Source of the DNA: Pseudomonas viciae | GTDB lineage: Bacteria > Pseudomonadota > Gammaproteobacteria > Pseudomonadales > Pseudomonadaceae | Direction of reading: 5' to 3' | NCBI RefSeq assembly: GCF_004786035.1 | Contig: NZ_CP035088.1 | Location: forward strand, 274,001 to 338,000 | Length of the DNA stretch: 64,000 nucleotides | Made by a program: the position numbers and the translations under genes | Part shown: positions 27,979 to 37,142 of the stretch, in pieces | Numbering within the stretch: position 1 is the first letter of the stretch | How the letters are laid out: each line of letters starts with the position of its first letter | Notes under the pieces: generated by a model | What the model saw: the letters and a program-made list of their open reading frames with translations, nothing else | Databases searched by the model: none | What the model was told of the DNA's origin: nothing

Positions 27979-29049
27979 TCAGGGTGAAATCGTTGGCCAC
28001 CCAGGAGTGTGTCGTGAAGCTGCCTCAAGGTCCATCAACCCTCTGCCATAGGCATGGCTGTTGGCGTAGATACCCGTGCGGTTGGTTGTCGCCAGCAGGT
28101 GTTCGCGCACTTGCTGCGGGCTGAATTGCGGGTAAAGGCTTTGCAGCGCCGCCAGTGCACCACTGACCAAGGCTGCGGCGGGGGAGGTGCCGGCGGTTTG
28201 CACGTAGCGGCCATCCTTGCCCACCGTGAGCAGGCCTGCCTGGGCACCGCCATCACCGCCGGGAACGGCAATGCACCAGGCTGCTGCAATGCCGCAATAG
28301 TTGGATTTTCCATTGATGGCGCTGCCGTCGTTTTTCAATGCCACCACCGCGATCCAACCTTTTTCCAGTTCGGGTACTGCCACCGGCAATCCAGGTTCGG
28401 CCAAGGGCTCGCGCCTGAGCTCATTGCCAGTGGGGAAGACAAATACGGCGCCATCTGACACCAGTTTTCGAGCAGTGGCCAGGGAATCGGGCATGACTTG
28501 GTTGTAACGTGCTTCATTGATTTCGGTAGCGGGGATGGCATTGGCCCAGGAGTTGTTGAGCAGGCGAGCGCCCTTGTCGAAAGCGCTTTGCCAGGAGTGG
28601 GCGATTTCGCTGTCGAAGAAAAACGGCTCGTTGTCGTCACCAAAACGAAAAGGGAGCAACCGGGCGTTGAACGCGATGCCATGCATGCCCTGATCGTCCT
28701 TGTTGGCGGCGAGTATGCCGGCCATTTGCGTGCCATGGCCGACACGGTCCACCGTTCCCGGCCGGTTTTCGACGTAGTCGAATCCGGGATCACCCAGCCT
28801 GCCTTCGAACTCTTTCAAGCTGGCGTTGAGCCCCGAATCGATCAGCGCCACGGTCACGTCCTGACCGGTGCCGCCACGGGCATATAAAGCCGAAGCCTTG
28901 ACGACGGCCAAGCCTTGTTGCGCGTGGTATTCCGGGGTTTCGAACAGGCTCGGTTCGATGCCGGATTGTTCAGGGACGCTCAAACAGCCGGCCAGTAGAG
29001 AGGCTGACGTTAACGTCAGAGCGCGTAGTGTAGAAAATGGAGGTGGCAT
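27979..29049 (-). CDS. Subtilisin-like serine protease lipoprotein
   Basis: A 356-residue S8 protease with a lipoprotein signal: MPPPFSTLRALTLTSASLLAGC, lipobox LLAGC with Cys22. The catalytic triad is complete: Asp in VALIDSGLNAS (about residue 71), His in VGHGTQMAGI (about 104), Ser in GTSPAAALVSG (about 290), and the oxyanion Asn in FPTGNELR (about 208). The order and motifs resemble the passenger domain of subtilase autotransporters such as SphB1, which are also lipoproteins, but the protein ends soon after YGRGLMDLEAASRH with no beta-barrel domain. So it would be anchored in a membrane as a free protease. It is followed by the DUF1493 gene. Confidence 0.85.
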   Translation of the reverse strand: MPPPFSTLRALTLTSASLLAGCLSVPEQSGIEPSLFETPEYHAQQGLAVVKASALYARGGTGQDVTVALIDSGLNASLKEFEGRLGDPGFDYVENRPGTVDRVGHGTQMAGILAANKDDQGMHGIAFNARLLPFRFGDDNEPFFFDSEIAHSWQSAFDKGARLLNNSWANAIPATEINEARYNQVMPDSLATARKLVSDGAVFVFPTGNELRREPLAEPGLPVAVPELEKGWIAVVALKNDGSAINGKSNYCGIAAAWCIAVPGGDGGAQAGLLTVGKDGRYVQTAGTSPAAALVSGALAALQSLYPQFSPQQVREHLLATTNRTGIYANSHAYGRGLMDLEAASRHTPGWPTISP

Positions 29050-29305
29050 GGTTCATTCCTTGAACAAAGTCTTGGGCAACAGGCTTCCGAGCCTCGGTGT
29101 AGCGCATGAATCGACGGCGCACCTTAACCCGCAAACGGAGTGGGAACGAGGCATCAAAATGCCTGGATTTGTATCCGCTCGTGGCAAAGCCAAAGGGCGC
29201 TGAGGCTGTATCATCCGGTAGCGTTTTTAACCCCGACCTTTTCTCGACTCGCTGCGTTGTCCCGCTAGGCTTTGGGCATCGCAGCAGTCAAAGGAGCGAC
29301 CGCGG

Positions 29306-31234
29306 ATGCACAGCACCCTGGAACAGGTTTTCGGTTATCCACAGTTTCGCCCCGGTCAGGAAGTGGCCATCAGCGCCGTACTGGCCGGTCGGTCGGCGGC
29401 GGCCATTTTCCCCACCGGGTCCGGCAAGTCCCTGTGCTATCAATTGCCGGCCCTGCTGTTACCGCACCTGACCCTGGTGGTCTCGCCACTGCTGGCGCTG
29501 ATGCAGGATCAGTTGGCGTTCTTGCAACGCCACGGCATCGCATCGGCCAGCATCGATTCGGCCCAGAGCCGTGACGAAGCCAGCGATGCCATGGCCCGGG
29601 CACGTTCGGGCGAATTGAAGATTCTGATGATTTCGGTGGAGCGGCTGAAGAACGAGCGCTTCCGCAATTTCCTGCAGCAGGTGCAGATCTCGCTGCTGGT
29701 GGTGGACGAGGCTCACTGCATCTCCGAATGGGGGCATAACTTCCGACCTGACTACCTCAAGCTTCCCGATTATCAGCATCAGTTCAACATCCCCCAGGTG
29801 TTGCTGCTGACGGCCACCGCCACACCCAAGGTCATCGCCGACATGCAGGCGAAGTTCGCCATCGCCGCCGAGGACGTGGTGACGACGGGTTTCTACCGGC
29901 CCAACCTCAATTTGCTGGTCGAGCCGGTGCGCGGTGCAGACAAGCGCGGGCGATTGGTGCAATGGCTGGGCGAGCGCGCCGGGCAACCGAGCATCGTCTA
30001 CGTCACCCTGCAGAAAACCGCCGAGCAGATTGCCGAACACCTGAACCAGCATGGTATAGGGGCCGAGGCCTATCACGCCGGTTTGCCCCATGAGCAACGT
30101 GAAGCGATCCAGCGGCGGTTCATGGGCGGGGAGTCCAATTGCATCGTCGCGACCATCGCTTTTGGCATGGGCATCGACAAGAGCGATATCCGCAACGTCG
30201 TGCATTTCGACCTGCCCAAATCCATCGAAAACTACAGTCAGGAAATCGGCCGGGCCGGGCGGGATGGGCAGCCGTCCGACTGCCTGGTACTGGCCAACCG
30301 CGACAGCCTTAATGTGCTGGAAAACTTTGTGTATGGCGACACCCCCGAACTGGAAGGCATCCGGTGTGTGCTCGATGAGCTGAAGGCCGCCGCCTCCGAT
30401 GGGCAATGGGAGTTTTTGCTGGGGCCGCTGGCGGATCAGAGCAACATCCGGCAACTGCCGCTCAAGACGCTGCTGGTTCAGCTGGAACTGCGCCGGCTGA
30501 TCGCGCCGCGTTATGCCTATTTCGCCGAGTACCGTTTCAAGTTCCTGACCGAGCCGCAAGCGCTGTTGGAACGCTTCGAAGGTGAGCGCCGGGATTTCGT
30601 CTCGGCCATCATCCAGACCTCCAGTCGCGCCCGGGCCTGGGCCACGGTGAATTTCGACGGGATGTACCAGCAGTATCATGCCGAGCGAAATCGGGTGGTC
30701 AAGGCGCTGGATTATTTCCAGGAAAAGGGCTGGATCGAGCTGGAAAGCAAACAGATGACCGAGGTGTACAACGTGCTGGAGACGGACCTTGATCCACAGG
30801 TCCTGGGTGCCGAGCTGTACGCTTATTTCAGCCGTCACGAGCACGGTGAAATCGCGCGGATCCACGCCATGCTCGAGTTGTTCGCCAGCGATCGTTGTCT
30901 CGGCTATCGCTTGGCGCAGTATTTCGGCGACGAGAATGCGCCTCGGCAGTGTGGCCATTGTTCGGTGTGCCATGGACATGTCACACGCCTGCCGGAGCCA
31001 CCTTCGTTGCCGGCACTTGTGGATAAAGGCTTCGAGGCGCTGTGTGGCGATTTTATCCACAGGCATGAGCAGCATACCGGCAGCGTGCCGTCTGCAGAGC
31101 GGCTGACCCGGTTTCTGTGCGGGATCAGTGTGCCGCTGTTTACCAAACTGAAGGCGCGGACGATCCGGGGATACGCCGCTTTGGAGGAGTATCCGTACGC
31201 TGAAGTTCGCCAGTGGACCCAGGCGCATTTGTGA
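29306..31234 (+). CDS. RecQ-family ATP-dependent DNA helicase
   Basis: A 642-residue superfamily-2 helicase. Motifs I IFPTGSGKSLCYQLPAL (about residues 34-50), II LVVDEAHCISEWGH (about 131-144), III LLTATATP, V VATIAFGMGIDKSDIR and VI YSQEIGRAGRDGQPSD are all present. After the helicase core there is a RecQ-type zinc-binding region with cysteines in DRCLGYRLAQYFGDENAPRQ and CGHCSVC (about 527-553). The HRDC domain of canonical RecQ is not evident; the end contains another helical domain. This is the shorter second RecQ-like protein found in many Pseudomonas, distinct from classical RecQ, with undefined role in DNA repair. Confidence 0.88.
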   Translation: MHSTLEQVFGYPQFRPGQEVAISAVLAGRSAAAIFPTGSGKSLCYQLPALLLPHLTLVVSPLLALMQDQLAFLQRHGIASASIDSAQSRDEASDAMARARSGELKILMISVERLKNERFRNFLQQVQISLLVVDEAHCISEWGHNFRPDYLKLPDYQHQFNIPQVLLLTATATPKVIADMQAKFAIAAEDVVTTGFYRPNLNLLVEPVRGADKRGRLVQWLGERAGQPSIVYVTLQKTAEQIAEHLNQHGIGAEAYHAGLPHEQREAIQRRFMGGESNCIVATIAFGMGIDKSDIRNVVHFDLPKSIENYSQEIGRAGRDGQPSDCLVLANRDSLNVLENFVYGDTPELEGIRCVLDELKAAASDGQWEFLLGPLADQSNIRQLPLKTLLVQLELRRLIAPRYAYFAEYRFKFLTEPQALLERFEGERRDFVSAIIQTSSRARAWATVNFDGMYQQYHAERNRVVKALDYFQEKGWIELESKQMTEVYNVLETDLDPQVLGAELYAYFSRHEHGEIARIHAMLELFASDRCLGYRLAQYFGDENAPRQCGHCSVCHGHVTRLPEPPSLPALVDKGFEALCGDFIHRHEQHTGSVPSAERLTRFLCGISVPLFTKLKARTIRGYAALEEYPYAEVRQWTQAHL

Positions 31235-31341
31235 GTTGCATCCATCCGCTGAATGCCCGGCATCACACGAATAAATTTCAAAAATAGCCGGGTGCTGACT
31301 AAGGTGAAGGCTGTCTTTGGATCGCCAACAAGAGAGCAAAC

Positions 31342-32568
31342 ATGAGCCAGACACCCTTCGATATTCAGCGCGCCGCCGTGGTCGGTGCAGGCACCATGGG
31401 GCGAGGCATCGTGATGTGCCTGGCTAATGCCGGAGTGACGGTGCAGTGGGTCGACAACAACCCGCAGATGCTCGAACAGGCGCTGGCGGCCGTGGCCGAG
31501 ACCTATGCCCACAGCGTGCGCCAGGGGCGGATCGATCAACGTGAAGCCGATACTCGGATCGCACGGGTGACGCGAGCAGATAATTACGCGGCGATCCGCA
31601 ATGTGGACCTGGTGATCGAAGCGGTCTACGAGAACCTTGAACTCAAGCAGAAAATCTTTCGCGAATTGGACGGCCTGCTCAAGCCCGAGGCCATCCTGGC
31701 GAGCAACACGTCGGCGCTGGACATCGATGCCATCGCCGCTGCCACCCGCCGGCCAACCCAGGTGCTGGGCCTGCATTTCTTCAGCCCGGCGCACATCATG
31801 AAGCTGCTGGAGATCGTTCGCGGTGCACAAACTTCCAAAGCGGTGCTGGACGCGGCCCTAGTGTTGGGCAAGCGCATGGGTAAGGTCAGCGTGGTCTCGG
31901 GCAATTGCCATGGCTTTATCGGCAACCGAATGCTCCACCCTTATGTGTTGGAGGCTCGCAAGATGCTGCTGGAGGGGGCGTTTCCCCATCAGGTGGATGC
32001 GGCGTTGCAAGGCTTCGGTTTTGCCATGGGGCCGTTTCGCATGTACGACGTGGTCGGGATCGACCTGGAGTGGCGTGCCCGTGAGCTGGCGGGCAAAGGC
32101 CAGGATGCGCCAGAGGTGCAAGTGGATAACCGGCTGTGCGAACTGGGACGGTTCGGGCAGAAAAGTGGCAGCGGCTACTACCACTATGCGCCCGGCAGTC
32201 GGCAAGCTGAGCATGATGTCGAGGTCGATGCGCTGGTGCAGCAGGTCAGCGAAGCGCTGGGCTTTCAGCGCCGGGAGATCGGGCCTGAGGAAATTCTCGA
32301 ACGTTGCTTGCTGGCGCTGGTCAACGAAGGCGCGAAGATCCTGCAGGAAGGCATTGCCGAGTCGGCTCACGATATCGACCTGGTCTACCTCAACGGCTAC
32401 GGGTTCCCTGCGGACAAGGGCGGCCCGATGGCCTGGGCCGACGGGCAGGGGCTTGAGGATATCCATACTCGCCTGCTGGAGCTCGAAACCAAGCAAGGGG
32501 ACCAATGGAAGCCTGCGCGTCTGATCGGGGAGTTGGCGGCGCAAGGCAAGGGGTTCGCGCAGGCCTGA
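31342..32568 (+). CDS. 3-hydroxyacyl-CoA dehydrogenase
   Basis: NAD-dependent L-3-hydroxyacyl-CoA dehydrogenase, 408 residues. The Rossmann motif VVGAGTMGRGIVMCLANAG is at residues 13-31. The catalytic Ser in LASNTSALDI (about 120), His in GLHFFSPAHIMKLLEIV (about 141) and Asn in CHGFIGNRMLHP (about 190) are present, and a C-terminal domain with a second 3HCDH part (LLALVNEGAKILQEG, about 325; YGFPADKGGPM about 353). It is larger than the E. coli-type single enzyme and resembles the stand-alone form found with fatty acid or phenylacetate breakdown. A thioesterase gene follows 46 bp later. Confidence 0.88.
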   Translation: MSQTPFDIQRAAVVGAGTMGRGIVMCLANAGVTVQWVDNNPQMLEQALAAVAETYAHSVRQGRIDQREADTRIARVTRADNYAAIRNVDLVIEAVYENLELKQKIFRELDGLLKPEAILASNTSALDIDAIAAATRRPTQVLGLHFFSPAHIMKLLEIVRGAQTSKAVLDAALVLGKRMGKVSVVSGNCHGFIGNRMLHPYVLEARKMLLEGAFPHQVDAALQGFGFAMGPFRMYDVVGIDLEWRARELAGKGQDAPEVQVDNRLCELGRFGQKSGSGYYHYAPGSRQAEHDVEVDALVQQVSEALGFQRREIGPEEILERCLLALVNEGAKILQEGIAESAHDIDLVYLNGYGFPADKGGPMAWADGQGLEDIHTRLLELETKQGDQWKPARLIGELAAQGKGFAQA

Positions 32569-32614
32569 GCCTCCGTGCCATATCAAGAACATTGAACGAC
32601 CGTAAGGACTTCTG

Positions 32615-33034
32615 ATGCCCCAACGTATCGAGTACCCACACCTGCAACCCATCACCACGCGCTGGCATGACAACGATGTGTACGGTCACGTCAACAACGT
32701 TACCTACTACAGCTTTTTCGATAGTGCGGTGAATACCTACCTGATCGAAGTCGGCGGGCTGGATATTCATGGTGGGGAGGTGGTGGGGTTCGTGGTGAGT
32801 TCGGCTTGCGACTACTTTGCGTCGATCGCCTTTCCAGATCGGATTGAAATCGGCCTGCGGGTCGGGAAGTTGGGCAGCAGTTCGGTGCAATACGAACTGG
32901 CAGTGTTCAAGGCGGGTGAGGAGGAGGCTTGTGCTGCGGGGCGCTTTGTCCATGTCTTCGTGGACCGGGCGTCGAATCGGCCGGTGGCGATTCCGGACCG
33001 CTTACGTGGGGCTTTGGAGCGGTTGGTCGTCTGA
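32615..33034 (+). CDS. Acyl-CoA thioesterase, 4HBT (hotdog) family
   Basis: A 139-residue hotdog protein. The start [20 protein letters not shown] carries the conserved 4HBT motif [20 protein letters not shown] (about residues 16-35), with Asp as the likely catalytic residue. It follows the hydroxyacyl-CoA dehydrogenase gene on the same strand and is probably cotranscribed with it; together they could release a hydroxy- or keto-acid from CoA. It is followed by a strong hairpin. The exact acyl substrate cannot be read from the sequence. Confidence 0.87.
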   Translation: MPQRIEYPHLQPITTRWHDNDVYGHVNNVTYYSFFDSAVNTYLIEVGGLDIHGGEVVGFVVSSACDYFASIAFPDRIEIGLRVGKLGSSSVQYELAVFKAGEEEACAAGRFVHVFVDRASNRPVAIPDRLRGALERLVV

Positions 33035-33039
33035 AACGA

Positions 33040-33095
33040 AAAATCGCAGCCTGCGGTCAGGCTCTGGGAAGAGCTGCCGCACGCTGCGATTTTTT
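33040..33095. terminator. Long hairpin between thioesterase and glycine-zipper genes
   Basis: AAAATCGCAGC (33040-33050) and GCTGCGATTTT (33083-33093) pair perfectly, with an internal bulged stretch, and the right arm ends in TTTTTT. It serves the + strand thioesterase transcript and can also end the convergent glycine-zipper transcript. Confidence 0.85.
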
Positions 33096-33120
33096 AATCG
33101 CTGATATTTAAAACCAGCGA

Positions 33121-33597
33121 TTAGTCGCGGTAGCGATGTTTATGCTTGCGGTGCCCATAGGCATGGCCGCGACCCGGATGGCCGTCACGGTAGTAGCGGC
33201 GGTCACCACGGCGACCTTCATAACGACGGTCGTCGTCATCGTCCTTGCCCATGTAGTTACCCAGCGCGCCACCAGCGCCACCGCCGGCGGCTGCGCCGAT
33301 CAGGCTGCCGGTGCTGCCGCCCACGCTGCGGCCGACCACGTTACCGCCGGCTGCGCCCAGTGCGCCGCCGATCGCCGCTTCGCCGCGGCTGTGTTTGTCT
33401 GCACCGACTGCGCTACCACCTGCACCGCCCAGGGCCGCGCCGATAGTGGAGCCGGTGTTGCCGCCCAGGGATTGGCCGACGACTGAACCCAAAACCCCGC
33501 CCAATGCGCCGCCCACGCCTGCTTCGGCGGTGCCTCCGGCAGAAGCGATACCACTGACCAGGCCAAGGGACAACAAGAGAATGGAGGAGAACTTCAT
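33121..33597 (-). CDS. Glycine-zipper repeat protein, exported
   Basis: A 158-residue exported protein. The signal peptide is MKFSSILLLSLGLVSGIASA. Residues 20-118 are an almost uninterrupted glycine/alanine-rich region of GxxxG-type glycine zippers (GGALGGVLGSVVGQSLGG, GGALGAAGGNVVGRSVGG), which pack as membrane-spanning or surface helices. The tail is rich in Asp, Arg, Tyr and His (KDDDDDRRYEGRRGDRRYYR and a His-rich end). The repetition is clear at DNA and protein level. Such proteins are common in Pseudomonas outer membranes or periplasm; their role is unclear. The GC-rich direct repeats can recombine. Confidence 0.85.
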   Translation of the reverse strand: MKFSSILLLSLGLVSGIASAGGTAEAGVGGALGGVLGSVVGQSLGGNTGSTIGAALGGAGGSAVGADKHSRGEAAIGGALGAAGGNVVGRSVGGSTGSLIGAAAGGGAGGALGNYMGKDDDDDRRYEGRRGDRRYYRDGHPGRGHAYGHRKHKHRYRD

Positions 33598-33754
33598 AGA
33601 GGAGCCTCAAAGGGATGACGGCGCGATCCTGAGGCTCGCTTCGCTTGGTTACAATCGAAATCCGACGAGTAACACGACTTGTGCACAATTCTCTAAGTTA
33701 TTGTTTTTAGGGCGGAACTTAAGGTGTTTTCGCGGGTCTCTAGCTACTTCGGAC

Positions 33755-33785
33755 AGGCCGTTTTTTATAGAAAACGGCCTTTTTT
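33755..33785. terminator. Bidirectional terminator between glycine-zipper and formate dehydrogenase genes
   Basis: AGGCCGTTTT and AAAACGGCCT pair perfectly around TTATAG and are followed by TTTTT. In the gap 33598-33864 no other feature was seen except the hairpin at 33809-33834. Confidence 0.9.
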
Positions 33786-33808
33786 GTGGGCGTTTGAAAA
33801 GTGCTTTG

Positions 33809-33834
33809 CGGTGAGGGGATAAATCCCCTCGCCA
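33809..33834. repeat. Second copy of the GAGGGGATAAATCCCCTC hairpin
   Basis: GGTGAGGGG, loop ATAAAT, CCCCTCGCC. It has the same core and loop as the hairpin at 15283-15324 in a shorter form, which indicates a repeated element rather than chance. It lies just after the end of the fdh-like gene on the minus strand. Confidence 0.8.
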
Positions 33835-33864
33835 CAGGTCCACCATGATCCAAGCCAGGTCGTA

Positions 33865-36213
33865 TCAGGCCGACTTGGCCAGGATCAACCCATTCTCGCT
33901 CGCCGCTTCCAGGCGGATCGCGACGAATTTCGAGGTCGGAGTGTGGCTGCCGTCACCGGTGCTTTCCAGCGGCACCAACGGGTTCACCTCTGGGTAGTAG
34001 GCGGCAGCCTGCCCGCCTGGAATGTCAAACGCCAACAGGGTGAAGCCCTTGACCCGTCGCTCGCGTCCGTCATCCCAGAGCGAGACGATGTCTGCCTTCT
34101 GCCCCGGCTTGAAGCCCAGGCGAATGATGTCCGCTTCGTTGACGAACAACACATCCCGCTGGCCCTTCACACCGCGATACCGGTCATCGAGGCCATAGAT
34201 GGTGGTGTTGTACTGATCGTGGGAGCGCATCGACTGCATGATCAGGTCAGGCAACTGGCCGGTAGCGCGGGTGCGTTCGTGCACCAGGTCAACCGGCAAC
34301 AGGTTGGGCTTGAAGTTGGCGCGACCTGAAGCGGTACTCCAGCGACGCGCACCGGCACTGTTGCCCAGGTAGAAGCCGCCGGGGTTCTGGAGCTTTTGGT
34401 TGAAGTCCTTGAAGCCGGGAACCGTGTCGGCGATCAGGTCGCGGATGCGACTGTAGTCGGCGACCAACCAGTTCCAGTCCACCGGGCGGCTGCCCAGCGT
34501 GGCGGCGGCGATCCCGGCGATGATCCACGGCTCGGAGCGCATCTGGTTCGACAGCGGTTGCAACTGGCCTTTGGAGGCGTGGACCATGCTGAAGGAGTCT
34601 TCAACCGTTACCGCTTGCGCGCCTTCGGTTTGCAGGTCGATGTCGGTACGGCCCAGGCATGGCAGGATCAGCGCTTCTTTGCCGTGAGCCAGGTGGCTGC
34701 GGTTGAGTTTGGTGCTGATCTGCACGGTCAGGTCGCAATTGGACAAGGCCTGGAAGGTCCGATGGCTATCCGGTGTGGCTTGGGCGAAGTTGCCGCCCAG
34801 ACCGATGAACACCTTCGCCCGGCCGTCGGCCATGGCGTGGATCGCCTCGACCACGTTGTGGCCGTTCTCGCGCGGTACCTTGAACTGGAAACGCCGTTCC
34901 AGCGCGTCAAGGAACACCGCCGGCGGTCGCTCGTTGATGCCCATGGTCCGGTCGCCCTGCACGTTGCTGTGGCCGCGCACCGGGCACAGGCCTGCACCTG
35001 GCCGGCCGATATTGCCACGCAGCATCATCAGGTTGGCGATTTCCTGGATAGTCGCCACCGAGTGGCGATGCTGGGTGATGCCCATCGCCCAGCACATGAT
35101 CACGTTCTTGCTTTTGGCGTACATGCGTGCCGCTTGTTCGATCTCGACCAGGGTCAGGCCCGATTGCTCGACGACCTGCTCCCAAGAGGTGTCGTCGACC
35201 ACGGCCAGGTAATCCAGCACGTTAGCGCTGTGTTCATTGAGGAACGCATGGTCGAACACCGCAGGAGCGCCAGTGTTTTGCGCATCACGCTCCCATTGCA
35301 GCAGGAACTTCGCCATGCCGCGCAATATCGCCATATCGCCCCCCAGGGCCGGACGGAAATACGCGGTGTTGGTCGGTTTATCACCGTTGGTGAGCATTTC
35401 GAGCGGGTGCTGCGGATGCTGGAAACGCTCCAGGCCACGCTCCTTGAGCGGATTGATGCACACCACCTGGGCGCCACGCTTCACCGCCTCGCGCAGCGGC
35501 TCGAGCATCCGTGGATGGTTGGTGCCTGGGTTCTGGCCCCAGACGAAAATCGCATCCGAGTGCTCGAAATCATCGAAGGTCACCGTGCCTTTACCCACGC
35601 CGACACTCTGGGACAGTGCCACACCGCTTGCCTCGTGGCACATGTTCGAGCAGTCGGGGAAGTTGTTGGTGCCGTAGGTGCGCACGAACAGCTGATACAA
35701 GTAGGCTGCTTCGTTGCTGGCCCGGCCCGAGGTGTAGAACTCGGCCTGGTTCGGGCTGGAAAGCCCTTGCAAGTGCTTGCCGATCAGGGCAAACGCCGCT
35801 TCCCAACTGATGGGTTTGTAGCGGTCGCTCTCGGCGTCGTAGCTCATCGGCTCGGTCAGGCGACCCTGGTATTCGAGCCAGTAGTCGCTCTGCTCCAGCA
35901 GCGAGGTGACACTGTGCTTGGCGAAAAATGCACTGTCGACCCGGCGCTTGGTCGCTTCCCAGTTCACCGCCTTGGCGCCGTTCTCGCAGAACTTGACCAT
36001 GCCGCTTTCCGGTGAATCCCCCCAGGCACAGCCTGGGCAGTCGAAACCACCGTTCTGATTGGTCTTGAGCATCATGCGGATGTTTTTCAGCGCGTTGTCG
36101 CTGGTCAGCCAGGCCTGAGCGACGCTGATCAGCGCACCCCAACCACCGGCCGGGCCCTTGTAGGGCTTGTAGCGCGGTACGGGTTTCTGGTCGGCTTGTT
36201 GATGATTGCTCAC
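33865..36213 (-). CDS. FdhF/YdeP-family molybdopterin oxidoreductase (formate dehydrogenase-like)
   Basis: A 782-residue molybdopterin enzyme. I start at the GTG at 36213, which has GGAGA in front and overlaps the fdhD stop by four bases, giving MSNHQQADQKPVPRYKPYKG; the frame runs on upstream inside fdhD. N-terminal cysteines in DCPGCAWGDSPES and KFCENGAKAV (about residues 48-70) should hold an iron-sulfur cluster. The molybdopterin-binding segments GQNPGTNHP (about 207), RPGAGLCPVRGHSNVQGDRT (about 390) and the C-terminal MSRSHDQ-like segment SMRSHDQYNTTIYG (about 660) are present. No twin-arginine signal, so cytoplasmic. Formate is the usual suggestion, but YdeP-type members are not well defined. 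Next to fdhD. Confidence 0.87.
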   Translation of the reverse strand: MSNHQQADQKPVPRYKPYKGPAGGWGALISVAQAWLTSDNALKNIRMMLKTNQNGGFDCPGCAWGDSPESGMVKFCENGAKAVNWEATKRRVDSAFFAKHSVTSLLEQSDYWLEYQGRLTEPMSYDAESDRYKPISWEAAFALIGKHLQGLSSPNQAEFYTSGRASNEAAYLYQLFVRTYGTNNFPDCSNMCHEASGVALSQSVGVGKGTVTFDDFEHSDAIFVWGQNPGTNHPRMLEPLREAVKRGAQVVCINPLKERGLERFQHPQHPLEMLTNGDKPTNTAYFRPALGGDMAILRGMAKFLLQWERDAQNTGAPAVFDHAFLNEHSANVLDYLAVVDDTSWEQVVEQSGLTLVEIEQAARMYAKSKNVIMCWAMGITQHRHSVATIQEIANLMMLRGNIGRPGAGLCPVRGHSNVQGDRTMGINERPPAVFLDALERRFQFKVPRENGHNVVEAIHAMADGRAKVFIGLGGNFAQATPDSHRTFQALSNCDLTVQISTKLNRSHLAHGKEALILPCLGRTDIDLQTEGAQAVTVEDSFSMVHASKGQLQPLSNQMRSEPWIIAGIAAATLGSRPVDWNWLVADYSRIRDLIADTVPGFKDFNQKLQNPGGFYLGNSAGARRWSTASGRANFKPNLLPVDLVHERTRATGQLPDLIMQSMRSHDQYNTTIYGLDDRYRGVKGQRDVLFVNEADIIRLGFKPGQKADIVSLWDDGRERRVKGFTLLAFDIPGGQAAAYYPEVNPLVPLESTGDGSHTPTSKFVAIRLEAASENGLILAKSA

Positions 36214-37049
36214 GCTTGATTCTCCATCGCAGGGCTGTAGACCCGCGGCGCACTTTTTTGCGGCAGGTGGATGAGATTGAGGTTGTGTTGGCGGGCCCAC
36301 TGCACGGCAAGGCCCGTGGGCGACGACAGGCTGACCAGGGTCTGGATACCGGCGCGCAAGACTTTCTGGATCAGTTCGAGGCTGCAACGACTGGTGACGA
36401 TCGCCACACCACCGGCCACCGGGATCTGTTGTCGGATCAATGCGCCGATCAGTTTGTCGAGGGCGTTGTGCCGACCGATGTCTTCGCGACCCAGCAGTAA
36501 CTCGCCCTGGGCGTTCATGAACAGTGCCGCGTGTACCGCGCCGCAGTGCTGGCCCAAGGGTTGGAACTGGCCGATGCGTTGACGCAGGCCATCGAGCCAT
36601 TGCGCCGGTGGCAGCGGTGCGCCGGGCAGCACCTTGAGCTCCGGCAGCGCCTGCTCCACCGCCTCCACGCCGCAGAGGCCGCAGCCACTGGTGCCGGCCA
36701 GCTGTCGGCGTTGCTGCTTGAGGTTCCAGAAGGCGCGGTTGGCGATGGTCACCTGGGCGTAATGCGCAGAGCCTGCGCCGCTCAGTTGCAGGTCATAGAT
36801 GTCCGATGAGTCTTCGATGATGCCACTGCCGAGGCTGAAACCGACGATGAAGTCTTCCAGGTCAGAGGGGGTGACCAGCATGACGGCCTGGCTGATGCCG
36901 TTATAGGCAATCGCCAGCGCCACTTCCTCGGCCAGCGCGGTGCTGTCCGACTGGGAGTGGTCCAGATTGCAGTAGCGATAGCTCTGGCTGGCAGCCGGCG
37001 CGGGTGTTTCCACCGAAGGCGCTGGACAGACAGGGGGCTTGTCGTTCAT
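36210..37049 (-). CDS. fdhD: FdhD, sulfurtransferase/accessory protein for formate dehydrogenase
   Basis: A 279-residue cytosolic protein needed to sulfurate the molybdenum cofactor of formate dehydrogenases. It has the cysteine motif TSGCGLCGVEAVEQ (about residues 120-133), which binds and transfers sulfur, DFIVGFSLGSGII (about 70) and GREDIGRHNALDKLIG (about 200). From the ATG at 37049 it opens MNDKPPVCPAPSVETPAPAA; two other Met codons precede it within 15 residues. The next gene starts within its stop codon, so the pair is coupled, which supports that the downstream enzyme needs cofactor maturation. Confidence 0.92.
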   Translation of the reverse strand: MNDKPPVCPAPSVETPAPAASQSYRYCNLDHSQSDSTALAEEVALAIAYNGISQAVMLVTPSDLEDFIVGFSLGSGIIEDSSDIYDLQLSGAGSAHYAQVTIANRAFWNLKQQRRQLAGTSGCGLCGVEAVEQALPELKVLPGAPLPPAQWLDGLRQRIGQFQPLGQHCGAVHAALFMNAQGELLLGREDIGRHNALDKLIGALIRQQIPVAGGVAIVTSRCSLELIQKVLRAGIQTLVSLSSPTGLAVQWARQHNLNLIHLPQKSAPRVYSPAMENQA

Positions 37050-37142
37050 GGGCATCACTGAAAGTAGGAATAGTAGTAAGACTAAATGCGGCAATCTGCC
37101 ACGTCTAATCGCTATTACTGATCTATCAATAGATGACGTCGA

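Noticed and set aside
29459..31354. 631-codon open frame antisense to the RecQ-like gene
   Set aside because: The helicase motifs on the plus strand are complete; the opposite text is unstructured and His/Gln rich.
33311..33814. Open frame antisense to the glycine-zipper gene
   Set aside because: Ala/Pro-rich mirror of the GGC repeats; low complexity and no ribosome site.
36090..36600. N-terminal extension of the formate-dehydrogenase-like gene into fdhD
   Set aside because: The extension runs inside fdhD in another frame and lacks family similarity; GTG at 36213 with GGAGA fits better.
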